Source of the DNA: Anaerostipes hominis (ex Lee et al. 2021)
GTDB taxonomy: Bacteria; Bacillota; Clostridia; Lachnospirales; Lachnospiraceae
DNA: 40,049 nt
Direction of reading: 5' to 3'
NCBI RefSeq assembly: GCF_002270485.1
Contig: NZ_NQOG01000023.1
Location: forward strand, 1 to 40,049
The notes under the pieces: generated by a model
The model's input: only the letters and a program-made list of their open reading frames with translations
Database searches by the model: none
What the model was told of the DNA's origin: nothing
Shown: one piece after another, positions 15,860 to 23,452 of the stretch
How positions within the stretch are numbered: position 1 is the stretch's first letter
Layout: the number at the start of each line of letters is the position of its first letter
Translations under genes and position numbers: made by a program

Positions 15860-16801
15860 ATGAGATATATAAGTGAGCTGCATGAAGGAGATATGGTTTC
15901 GGAGGTATTTTTGTGCAAGACAAAGACATCCGGCACATCAAAATTTGGAAAGACCTATTATTCTCTTTCGCTCCAGGACAAAACCGGAATGATCGACGGA
16001 AAAGTATGGGAACTTAACAATGCCATCGGACATTTTGAGGCCATGGATTATATCATGGTGAAAGGGAAGGTCACAAACTTCCAGGGAAATAATCAGCTGA
16101 ATATTGAAATGATCCGGAAGGCAGATGAAGGAGAATACCAGATTTCCGATTATATGCCATCCACAAAAAAAGATATCGATGAAATGTTTGATGAGCTTTT
16201 AACAATGATCCAGAGAATTCAGAACCCGTATTTAAAAGAACTTGCCATGAAGGTTTTCGTAGAAGATAAAGAGTTTGTAAAGAAGTTTAAGATTCATTCT
16301 GCTGCAAAAAGTGTACATCACGGATACATCGGCGGCCTGCTGGAGCACTCTGTCAGCGTGGCAAAGTTATGTGAACAGTATGCAGTTCTGTATCCGCAGT
16401 TAAACAGAGACCTGCTCGTCACAACGGCACTGTTCCATGATATCGGAAAGGCAGAGGAGCTCTCAGCATTTCCTGAAAATGATTATACAGACGAAGGCCA
16501 GTTAGTGGGACATATTGTCATGGGAACGATCAAGCTTTCCAAACTCATGGATGAGATCCCGGGATTCCCTGTAAAGCTTGCCAACGAAGTGAAACACTGT
16601 ATTCTGTCCCATCACGGGGAACTGGAATTCGGTTCACCGAAAAAACCTGCATTGGCAGAAGCACTTGCACTGAGCCAGGCTGATAATCTGGATGCTAAGA
16701 TGGAGACATTTGCAGAGGTGATCGAGAAGAAGCAGGAAGGCCAGGAATGGTCCGGTTTCCAGCGTTTGTTTGACACAAAGATCAGAGAATCATCCATTTA
16801 A
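15860..16801 (+). CDS. yhaM: 3'-5' exoribonuclease YhaM family protein
   Basis: Protein of 313 residues with an N-terminal OB-fold nucleic-acid-binding domain (about 1-90, VFLCKTKTSGTSKFGKTYYS) and an HD metal-dependent phosphohydrolase domain (HHGYIGGLLEHS with H163, and ALFHDIGKAE with H193-D194). YhaM is a 3'-5' exonuclease that trims RNA 3' ends in Gram-positive bacteria. Length is normal. The start at 15860 has AAAGG seven bases upstream. It is followed after 34 bases by the rlmD-like gene, a pairing that suggests cotranscription. Confidence 0.93.
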   Translation: MRYISELHEGDMVSEVFLCKTKTSGTSKFGKTYYSLSLQDKTGMIDGKVWELNNAIGHFEAMDYIMVKGKVTNFQGNNQLNIEMIRKADEGEYQISDYMPSTKKDIDEMFDELLTMIQRIQNPYLKELAMKVFVEDKEFVKKFKIHSAAKSVHHGYIGGLLEHSVSVAKLCEQYAVLYPQLNRDLLVTTALFHDIGKAEELSAFPENDYTDEGQLVGHIVMGTIKLSKLMDEIPGFPVKLANEVKHCILSHHGELEFGSPKKPALAEALALSQADNLDAKMETFAEVIEKKQEGQEWSGFQRLFDTKIRESSI

Positions 16802-16835
16802 TTTTCATTCATGGATGATGAAATAAGAGGTGCCT

Positions 16836-18197
16836 ATGGAATTTAAAAAGAATCAATTAGTGGAAGTGGAAATTGATGATATGGGCAATGAAGGAGAGGG
16901 CATCGGCCATGCAGACGGCTATGCCCTCTTTTTAAAAGATGCCGTCGCGGGGGACAAAGTCCTTGCCCGCATCATCAAGATAAAGAAAAATTATGGATTT
17001 GCAAGAGTAGAAAAACTGCTTGTCCCGTCTCCTGACCGTGTGGAGCCCAAATGTCCTTCCGCACGTCCGTGCGGTGGATGTACTCTCCAGCATCTGTCTT
17101 ATGAAAAGCAGCTGGAGTATAAATTTAATAAGGTAAAAAACTGTCTGGAACGAATCGGCGGGATTGAAAATGCAGGCTCTTTCATGGAACCGATTTATGG
17201 AATGGACGAGCCGTATTATTATCGGAACAAAGCCCAGTTTCCTGTGGGACGGAACAAGGATGGAAAACTGATCACCGGGTTTTATGCGGGACGGACTCAT
17301 TCTATTATTGACTGTACCCACTGTTCAATTCAGCATCCGGTCAATGAGGAGATTCTTAAAAAGGTTCTTGATTACATGGAGAGGAACCATGTGGAGCCTT
17401 ATGACGAAAAAAATCATAGAGGATTGGTGCGCCATATCATGACCCGGGCTGGGTTTGTCACAGGGGAAATCATGGTATGTCTCGTGGTGAACGGCAGGAA
17501 GAAGGATCTTCCGAATCTTTCTAAACTGGTGGAGTCTTTAAAAGAGGTTGAGGGTATGACCAGCATTTGTGTCAACAGCAACCGGGAGAGGACAAACCGG
17601 ATTATGGGAAGTAAGGTAGAAGAGGTTTATGGACCTGCTTATATTTATGACTATATTGGGAATGTGAAGTATCAAATCGGGCCGCTGTCATTCTTTCAGG
17701 TGAATCCAAGGCAGACGAAGGTTCTGTATGAGAAGGCCTTGGAGTATGCCGAGCTCTGCGGGGATGAAACTGTGTGGGATCTTTACTGTGGGATCGGAAC
17801 GATTTCTCTGTTCCTGGCACAGAAGGCAAAGCAGGTCTATGGGGTTGAGATTGTGAAGGAAGCCATTGAAGATGCCAGATTGAATGTCAGGATGAACCGT
17901 ATGGATAATGTGAAGTTCTTTGTGGGGAAGGCGGAGGAAGTACTGCCACGAGAGTATGAGAAGAATGGGGTTTATGCGGATGTGATCGTTGTTGACCCGC
18001 CCCGGAAAGGGTGCGATAAGGCATTGCTCGATACTATGGTTAAGATGGGGCCGGAGAGGATTGTGTATGTCAGCTGTGATCCTGGGACATTGGCTCGGGA
18101 TTTGAAGGTGCTGGGGGAGAAGGATATGAAGTTCGGAAAGTGGCGGTTGTGGATCAGTTTGGGCATACGGGGCATGTGGAGACCGTGGCACTATTGA
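16836..18197 (+). CDS. 23S rRNA uracil-C5-methyltransferase (RlmD/RlmCD family), frameshifted near the 3' end
   Basis: TrmA/RlmD-type enzyme using SAM to methylate C5 of a uridine in 23S rRNA. Seen: TRAM domain (1-60); four cysteines for a 4Fe-4S cluster, C73, C79 and C82 in CPSARPCGGC plus C160; SAM-binding DLYCGIGTISLFLA (315-328); VVDPPRKGC; and catalytic C414 in YVSCDPGTLARDL. ATG 16836 is preferred to the GTG at 16830, which lies in the ribosome site. After residue about 429 the reading frame departs from the family. Adding one base at about 18122 restores GYEVRKVAVVDQFGHTGHVE and a stop at 18212-18214. So a single G seems to be lost, truly or by sequencing error. The misread tail is about 24 residues. 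Confidence 0.9.
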   Translation: MEFKKNQLVEVEIDDMGNEGEGIGHADGYALFLKDAVAGDKVLARIIKIKKNYGFARVEKLLVPSPDRVEPKCPSARPCGGCTLQHLSYEKQLEYKFNKVKNCLERIGGIENAGSFMEPIYGMDEPYYYRNKAQFPVGRNKDGKLITGFYAGRTHSIIDCTHCSIQHPVNEEILKKVLDYMERNHVEPYDEKNHRGLVRHIMTRAGFVTGEIMVCLVVNGRKKDLPNLSKLVESLKEVEGMTSICVNSNRERTNRIMGSKVEEVYGPAYIYDYIGNVKYQIGPLSFFQVNPRQTKVLYEKALEYAELCGDETVWDLYCGIGTISLFLAQKAKQVYGVEIVKEAIEDARLNVRMNRMDNVKFFVGKAEEVLPREYEKNGVYADVIVVDPPRKGCDKALLDTMVKMGPERIVYVSCDPGTLARDLKVLGEKDMKFGKWRLWISLGIRGMWRPWHY

Positions 18198-18298
18198 AGA
18201 GGAAAGGGCAGTAGAGTTTTCCGCCAGAAAATTGATTCGTCATTGGACGGTAGACATGCCTGGGAACTCCAGTGTTTTAGAGGAGAAGAAAATCTATT

Positions 18299-18677
18299 AT
18301 GAAAGAACTAAAAGAATTAAATATTAAAAGCATAGAAGAAATCAAATCATTATTTGCAGAGATTTTTACAAAGGAGCCCTGGAATGATGATTGGAGTGAC
18401 TTGGCACAACTGCATGAATATATTATGGATTTAATAGGAAACAGGAATTCTTTAACATTGGGTCTGTTTAAAAATGATGAACTCATTGGCCTTTCAATGG
18501 GAAGCATCATGCATTGGTACGGACTTTTTACAAGCCGTTGAACAATATGCCAAAAGCAAACAGGTAACGCATATTTTTTTACAGACAGAGAGAACTGTTC
18601 CCGCTTTTAATTTTTATAAGAAAAATGGTTTTATTGAATTAAAAGACCATATTTCACTCTATAAAGAATTTAATTAA
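18299..18677 (+). pseudogene. GNAT acetyltransferase with internal deletion
   Basis: The first 74 codons (MKELKELNIKSIEEIK to SMGSIMHWY) are a GNAT N-terminus, and the frame stops at 18541. Two bases out of frame, from about 18519, the same gene resumes as DFLQAVEQYAKSK, LQTERTVPAFNFYKKNGF and a stop at 18677. The segment between, about 26 codons, would hold the acetyl-CoA loop (Q/RxxGxG/A) and is missing. A deletion of about 80 bases therefore removed the active core. It would not be functional. Confidence 0.8.
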
Positions 18678-18688
18678 AGGAGAGTGCC

Positions 18689-19174
18689 ATGGAATATAAG
18701 ATCAGACAAATGTATCCAAATGAATACCCTTATCTAAAAAAGTTTTTATATGAGGCAATTTTTCAAAAAGACACGGAAACTCTTCTGCCAAAGGAAATCA
18801 TCGATGAACCAGACTTAAATATATACATAGAGAACTTTGGAAAAGAACACGATCATTGTCTCTGCGCCGAAGCAAACGGAAGAATCATAGGAGCAGTCTG
18901 GACACGGATCATATCCGGATATGGGAATATAGATGACGTGACTCCCGAATTTGCAATTTCCCTTTACAAAAAGTATAGAGGAAAAGGAATCGGTACAAAA
19001 ATGATGCAGGAGATGCTGTCTCTTTTAAAATCAAAAGGATACAAAAAGGCTTCTCTGTCAGTACAGAAAGAAAATTATGCATTTAAAATGTATCAGAATC
19101 TCGGCTTTAAAATTATCGATGAGACAGAGGAAGAGTTTATTATGATGTATGATTTGACAAAAACAGTTATTTAG
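18689..19174 (+). CDS. GNAT family N-acetyltransferase
   Basis: Acetyl-CoA-dependent N-acetyltransferase of 161 residues, complete. The pyrophosphate-binding loop is RGKGIGT (97-103) and the C-terminal motif B is NYAFKMYQNLGFK. AAAGGAGAG precedes the ATG at 18689. Substrate cannot be read. It starts 11 bases after the broken GNAT gene and is part of a run of GNAT-type genes to 20640. Confidence 0.9.
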   Translation: MEYKIRQMYPNEYPYLKKFLYEAIFQKDTETLLPKEIIDEPDLNIYIENFGKEHDHCLCAEANGRIIGAVWTRIISGYGNIDDVTPEFAISLYKKYRGKGIGTKMMQEMLSLLKSKGYKKASLSVQKENYAFKMYQNLGFKIIDETEEEFIMMYDLTKTVI

Positions 19175-19201
19175 CCGCTAGTGTAAGGAGGAATCAGGTT
19201 G

Positions 19202-19474
19202 ATGAGAGAAGAAAAAACATCTCCAAAAGAAGCTATCAACGAACTATCACTGCTTTTAATGTATCTAACAAGATTCAGCCACCAGGATAGATTTTCATTA
19301 GAAAAAAACAAAGCCTGGAAAGGGTATCCCTTTCATGCCTTGGATGATCTTGAGGAAGAAGGGCTGATTGATCAGGGAAGCCATCGCTCTAAATCTGTAC
19401 ATATTTACGAAGAAGGATTGGAGAAAGCAAAAGAATTACTCGTCAAATATAATATAAAAGACTGGGATGAATGA
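19202..19474 (+). CDS. DUF6429 family protein
   Basis: Small protein of 90 residues that looks like the DUF6429 family: LLLMYLTRFSH, then AWKGYPFHALDDLEEEGLI and KSVHIYEEGLEKAKELL. The C-terminal part reads like a winged-helix wing (GLID..S..KSV), so a nucleic-acid-binding role is possible but not shown. AAGGAGG lies upstream; TTG at 19199 and ATG at 19202 are both possible starts. The stop overlaps an in-frame ATG of the next gene. Confidence 0.75.
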   Translation: MREEKTSPKEAINELSLLLMYLTRFSHQDRFSLEKNKAWKGYPFHALDDLEEEGLIDQGSHRSKSVHIYEEGLEKAKELLVKYNIKDWDE

Positions 19475-19515
19475 GCAGACAACAAGCAATATTTAAGAAG
19501 AGAAAGGATTATGGC

Positions 19516-20283
19516 ATGCCTGTCAAATTGGAAGACACAACAAAAGCGAGAAAACTGTTCGGAGAATGGAAGGAAACTTTAATCTGGTCCTGTCTTCAAA
19601 AGGTCATGGGAGACATCTATGTGGACAATACTTCAGATCCACAGTCCGCTATGGCTGTTCTTGGTGATTTCTGTTTTTTTGCCGGAAATGCAGAGGAAGA
19701 TTTAGTCTCTTATAAACCGGAAAACTGTTTCCAGGACTTTATTATTATGGTGCCGCAGTCTGAGGAATGGGCAGAACTGATCGTCAAAAAGTATGGAGAC
19801 AGAGCAAAACCAGTAACACGTTATGCCATAAAAAAAGAACAGAATATTTTTGATAAAGATACTTTAAGGCCTGCCGTCAATTCGTTAAAGCCGGGATATA
19901 CCCTGCGAATGATTGATGCAGACCTTTTTGCGCTATGCAGATCAAGTGCATGGTGTCAGGATCTGGTCTCACAGTTTGAGGACTATGAGACATATAAAAA
20001 GCTCGGCATAGGAATTGCCGTATTAAAAGGAGAATCGCTCGCAGCAGGAGCTTCTTCTTATGCAAGATACAGAGAAGGAATTGAAATACAGATTGACACG
20101 AAGGAAGAGTTCCGGCGAAATGGACTGGCTTATGCTTGTGGAGCAAAGCTGATACTGGAATGTCTGAACAAAGGTCTGTATCCGAGCTGGGATGCCCAAA
20201 ATCAAGCATCCGCTGCACTTGCAGAGAAATTAGGATATCATTTTGACCATGAATACAAAGCATTTGAAATATGGGGATATTAA
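19516..20283 (+). CDS. GNAT family acetyltransferase (PF12746/ZmaR-like)
   Basis: Protein of 255 residues whose N-terminal half (ETLIWSCLQKVMGDIYVD, AVLGDFCFFAG) and C-terminal GNAT half (EIQIDTKEEFRRNGLAYACG, LYPSWDAQNQASAALAEKLG) match the GNAT_acetyltran group that includes zwittermicin-resistance ZmaR. The start at 19516 has AAAGGA upstream and matches the family N-terminus. An ATG at 19471 overlapping the preceding stop would add 15 residues. Substrate unknown; acetylation of a toxic amino compound is a guess based on the family. Confidence 0.85.
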   Translation: MPVKLEDTTKARKLFGEWKETLIWSCLQKVMGDIYVDNTSDPQSAMAVLGDFCFFAGNAEEDLVSYKPENCFQDFIIMVPQSEEWAELIVKKYGDRAKPVTRYAIKKEQNIFDKDTLRPAVNSLKPGYTLRMIDADLFALCRSSAWCQDLVSQFEDYETYKKLGIGIAVLKGESLAAGASSYARYREGIEIQIDTKEEFRRNGLAYACGAKLILECLNKGLYPSWDAQNQASAALAEKLGYHFDHEYKAFEIWGY

Positions 20284-21384
20284 ATGGAGATCAGGTTATT
20301 AAACGAGGAAGATGACATCGATGCAGTCTGTGGTATCTATGCGGCCAGTTGGAAAAGTACATATAGAGGCATCATCCCTCAGGAGTTTCTGGATAACATT
20401 GATAAAGAAAAATGGCGTGAGGGAATTCAAAATTCTGAATTGATTTCATTAGTCATGATGAATGGTGAAAAGATGATCGGCACGGCCTCCTACTGTGCTT
20501 CCAGATTCATCAGTCTTAAGGGGTTTGGGGAAATCGTCTCGCTCTATTTGCTTCCGGATTACTATGGAAATGGATATGGCAGACAGCTTTTGCAGGCGGC
20601 GGTTGACGGACTGTCTGAGATGGGATTTTCAGAAAAAGTAAAGGAAGAAGCAAAGAGAAAATCAGATTTCAGGTGTGTCATCTGTCAGGAACCGTTTGTT
20701 GAAGTACATCATATCATTCCTCAGAATGAGGGAGATGAAGATACGATTGAGAATGCTGCGCCCCTTTGCTCCAGATGTCACGATCTATATGGAGACAACC
20801 CTGCAAAAAGAAAACAGATCCCTCAGATGAGAGACTATTGGTTTGAAGTCATGGAGAAGAGAAATAAAGAAGGTTTGGATGCGTTAGTACCGATCGCGTC
20901 CGATCCCGACAGAGTGAATGCCCTGCGGGACAAGGGGATAGCCATCCAGCATACTGTTTTTGCAGAGAGTAAAGGTATTAAGGAATTTATTCTTTTATTT
21001 ACGATTTCTTTCTTTTTTCTCACACAATACATTTCTATTTATCTTACAGCAAATTTCCATAACAGCAAATTCATAATGGATCAAAGGGCTGAGAAAAGCC
21101 CGCTTTTAGTAAACGCAGCTGCGGCAGGGGTCATTGGCCCGGCGACCGAGGAACTTTTATTCCGCAGATTTCTGTACAAAGGATTAAAATCGATGGGGAA
21201 AGAAAAGTCGTCTCTGATTTCCAGTGTTATTTTCGGGCTGTGTCACAGACATGTGATCCAGGGGATCTATGCAGCATTGTGGGGGAAAGAAGCATCACAG
21301 CTTAAAAGCACCTTTTTCAGCTCATATGATCAGCAATCTGCTGTCCTTTTTACCGATCCTTTGGATCAGCCTGAATCATTGTGA
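20284..21384 (+). CDS. Chimeric frame: truncated GNAT, HNH domain and CPBP protease remnant
   Basis: One open frame of 366 residues made of three unrelated pieces. Residues 1-118 are a GNAT N-terminus with VSLYLLPDYYGNGYGRQLLQ, ending before motif B. Residues about 119-192 are an HNH nuclease segment (C131, C134, HH142-143, C162, C165, H166). Residues about 229-335 are a CPBP-type membrane protease with EE289-290, R294 and a TM segment, then a frameshifted end. No natural protein of this order is known to me, and each piece is incomplete, so this is best read as remnants joined by deletions that happen to stay in frame. It begins at the base after the preceding stop codon. Confidence 0.7.
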   Translation: MEIRLLNEEDDIDAVCGIYAASWKSTYRGIIPQEFLDNIDKEKWREGIQNSELISLVMMNGEKMIGTASYCASRFISLKGFGEIVSLYLLPDYYGNGYGRQLLQAAVDGLSEMGFSEKVKEEAKRKSDFRCVICQEPFVEVHHIIPQNEGDEDTIENAAPLCSRCHDLYGDNPAKRKQIPQMRDYWFEVMEKRNKEGLDALVPIASDPDRVNALRDKGIAIQHTVFAESKGIKEFILLFTISFFFLTQYISIYLTANFHNSKFIMDQRAEKSPLLVNAAAAGVIGPATEELLFRRFLYKGLKSMGKEKSSLISSVIFGLCHRHVIQGIYAALWGKEASQLKSTFFSSYDQQSAVLFTDPLDQPESL

Positions 21385-21396
21385 AAAAGAGGTATA
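20968..21396 (+). pseudogene. CPBP intramembrane metalloprotease remnant
   Basis: The end of the chimeric frame reads as a CPBP/CAAX-protease family protein: GPATEELLFRRFLYKGL with the EExxxR motif, then SSVIFGLCH and QGIYAALWG. The next stretch is out of frame: KAPFSAHMISNLLSFLPILW and a stop at 21394-21396 continue the family in the other frame. A short deletion (about 20-25 bases) between about 21285 and 21305 explains the shift. The first membrane segments are also missing, so it is broken at both ends. Confidence 0.72.
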
Positions 21397-21439
21397 AGGG
21401 ATGCATTCTTCCTGTCTTATTTATGCCCGTATCTGTAAA

Positions 21440-23218
21440 TCACTTCTTTAACATTCGCCAAAGCGTACTCCGGCTGATTCCAAGCCTCTTAGCGGCTCGT
21501 TCTTTATTTCCGGCTTCCTCCGTAAGCACCATATGGATGATCTGGTCATTGATCTCATTTAGTGTGCCGGTAAGATCCAGACCGGAAATATCAGCAGAAG
21601 GATCGGCGGAGGGTTCGTTGTCCAAAATTTCTTTTACGTTTTCATAAGTAATATATGGAGTGCGGGTTATAACCACCAATTCTTTGATTATATGGTGCAA
21701 TTGATCGAGGTTGTTAGGCCATGAAAAAGCAGTCATCAAATCCATAGCTTCCGCCTCAAAGCCGATAATCTGCTTGCCGGTAGCGACATTCATACGATGA
21801 ATATAAAGCGTGGCAATGCTCGATAGATCCTGAATGCGATCTCGAAGCGGCAAAAGCTTCAAAGTCATGCAGGATAATTTGTTCTCGAGATAATTTCGAC
21901 ATATTTCCGTCTGATCCTTTTCTGAGGAATTCAGGATCAGCGAAAAAATCAGCCGGTTCCTTCTGGCGAGCTCTGAATTATCAATATAAGAAAAAAGCTT
22001 GTCCAATTGATTTTTCGAAAGCGCTCCCGGATTTTTGATATAGATGTTTGTATTCACATTTGCGAATGGCGAATCTGAATTATTGATCAGGGCATTCCAT
22101 TTTCGTTCCCCCATAAGTTCACAATTGATGATATATAAAGGGGAAGAATTCCCGGAGCTGTTGGAATATAAAAGCTTTGCAACTTTATCTTTCCCTGTTC
22201 CGGATTCTCCTATAATCAGTACCGGCTGTGTGCTCTTTGCATACGCTTCGATAATATCGGCCGTACGTCCCACTTGGTGAGAGCCGTTGTATTCATCGGC
22301 GAAATCTTCTGAGTTCGAATCCAAATGATTGTAAATAGTAATTACTGAGTCTTCTTCGGAAAAAACGGCATGTTTCTGTTGGATGGTTATTGCTGTATAT
22401 TTCTGGTCTTCATAGAATAAATGCCGGTTTGTAAGGATGAAGATTTTATCGCGGATCTGTCTGGTAACTGTCTGACCCGAAACTTTCAAAAAAGCCCGAA
22501 GATAAGTCTGTACAAGATTCATAAGGACTGTATTGCTGTCGTTATTTGGAAGACTGGAAAACCATAAGGCTCCGGCTGGATTAAAAATCAGAAATTCCCG
22601 GTCTTCATTGGTCAGAAGAGCCTGAAACAGATCTTTCTGTTTGTGAACATGAGCAGAAGACGCCACGAGTTTGACGGCTTCATCAATTGCAGAAGTGATA
22701 CTTTCGCTTCCGGAAGAAAGAAGGATAGAATTCATCCCCAGCTTCCTGGCTGCATTTAAACCTGTCATATCACAAAGAGCCAATGTACAGCCGTTCTGCT
22801 GCGCCTTCCTGATTGCCGGCAGAGCATCCGATTCGTTGGTAAACGTTACAATATCAATATCATACTGCAGTAGGTCGCAGAGCACTTTGGCGCAGTTTGT
22901 GATCGAAGAAAATCCGGCGATTATAAACTTGCCGGAATAGCTTTCCACAAGTTTAATTGTGCGGAGCACATCATACACGGAAATCGGGATATCGATTACC
23001 GGGAGCTCGACGTTAGAACGTATCAATTCGGCAGTTCCGCCTCTTGAAATAATAACGTCATAATTATTATGTGCCAGTTCGAGGGCGATTTTTTTGCCGT
23101 TATCCAAATCGCCTGTCTGTACCGTCATGCGGATATCATCTCTTGTCTGTGCGATTGCAGATATGGCATCCGCCATTCCTTCATAAGGAGCTACTGCAAG
23201 TATCTTGGTTTTCTGCAT
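21440..23218 (-). CDS. PrpR_N-domain regulator with degenerate AAA+ domain
   Basis: Regulator of 592 residues. Residues 1-190 are a propionate-catabolism-activator (PrpR_N) sensor with YDVIISRGGTAELIR. A linking region (195-310) is followed by an AAA+ domain with Walker A GESGTGKD (337-344) and WPNNLDQL at 500-507. A Fis-type helix-turn-helix (570-590, ERAAKRLGISRSTLWRML) closes the protein. The GAFTGA loop needed to contact sigma-54 is not seen where expected (about 370-400), and Walker B is poor. It is divergent from the acid-sugar operon at 23453 and is its likely regulator. The start at 23218 follows GGGGAAA. It probably does not act as a classical sigma-54 activator. Confidence 0.85.
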   Translation of the reverse strand: MQKTKILAVAPYEGMADAISAIAQTRDDIRMTVQTGDLDNGKKIALELAHNNYDVIISRGGTAELIRSNVELPVIDIPISVYDVLRTIKLVESYSGKFIIAGFSSITNCAKVLCDLLQYDIDIVTFTNESDALPAIRKAQQNGCTLALCDMTGLNAARKLGMNSILLSSGSESITSAIDEAVKLVASSAHVHKQKDLFQALLTNEDREFLIFNPAGALWFSSLPNNDSNTVLMNLVQTYLRAFLKVSGQTVTRQIRDKIFILTNRHLFYEDQKYTAITIQQKHAVFSEEDSVITIYNHLDSNSEDFADEYNGSHQVGRTADIIEAYAKSTQPVLIIGESGTGKDKVAKLLYSNSSGNSSPLYIINCELMGERKWNALINNSDSPFANVNTNIYIKNPGALSKNQLDKLFSYIDNSELARRNRLIFSLILNSSEKDQTEICRNYLENKLSCMTLKLLPLRDRIQDLSSIATLYIHRMNVATGKQIIGFEAEAMDLMTAFSWPNNLDQLHHIIKELVVITRTPYITYENVKEILDNEPSADPSADISGLDLTGTLNEINDQIIHMVLTEEAGNKERAAKRLGISRSTLWRMLKK

Positions 23219-23246
23219 ATGGATTTCCCCTTTGTAAAAAATGAAT

Positions 23247-23349
23247 TTTTATCGTTGAGATATTCGCTTTCATATAGATTTATTATATACTTGAACGTAT
23301 CAAAATGCAACAAAAATTAAGCTGGATGTTTCAAAATAAAACGATAAAA
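23247..23349. promoter_or_regulatory. Repeats in the divergent control region of the acid-sugar operon
   Basis: TCAAAATgcAAC (23300-23311) recurs as TCAAAATaaAAC (23331-23342), exactly 31 bases or three helix turns apart. In addition TTTTATCGTT (23247-23256) is the exact inverse of AACGATAAAA (23340-23349). No good sigma-A promoter or -24/-12 element is seen for the operon at 23453, so it may need an activator bound here. Confidence 0.4.
23282..23310 (-). promoter_or_regulatory. Promoter of the PrpR_N regulator gene
   Basis: Minus-strand TTGCAT (23305-23310) and consensus TATAAT (23282-23287) with exactly 17 bases between. The leader is about 60 bases. The repeat TCAAAATGCAAC overlaps the -35 box, which suggests autoregulation. 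Confidence 0.65.
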
Positions 23350-23452
23350 TGAAATTGTGCAATTGAATAACGAGGTTTTAAGAAGTAATATGTTAAACAA
23401 GAAAAGCAAAGAAACACAAAATATTTCAAAACGAATCAAAGGAGGAAAGAAA

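Noticed and set aside
20835-21032. Minus-strand frame inside the chimeric gene
   Set aside because: Shadow of the HNH/CPBP region, no start signals.
23219-23452. Sigma-54 (-24/-12) promoter before the acid-sugar operon
   Set aside because: Looked for because of the AAA+ regulator, but no TGGCAC-N5-TTGC-like sequence is present.
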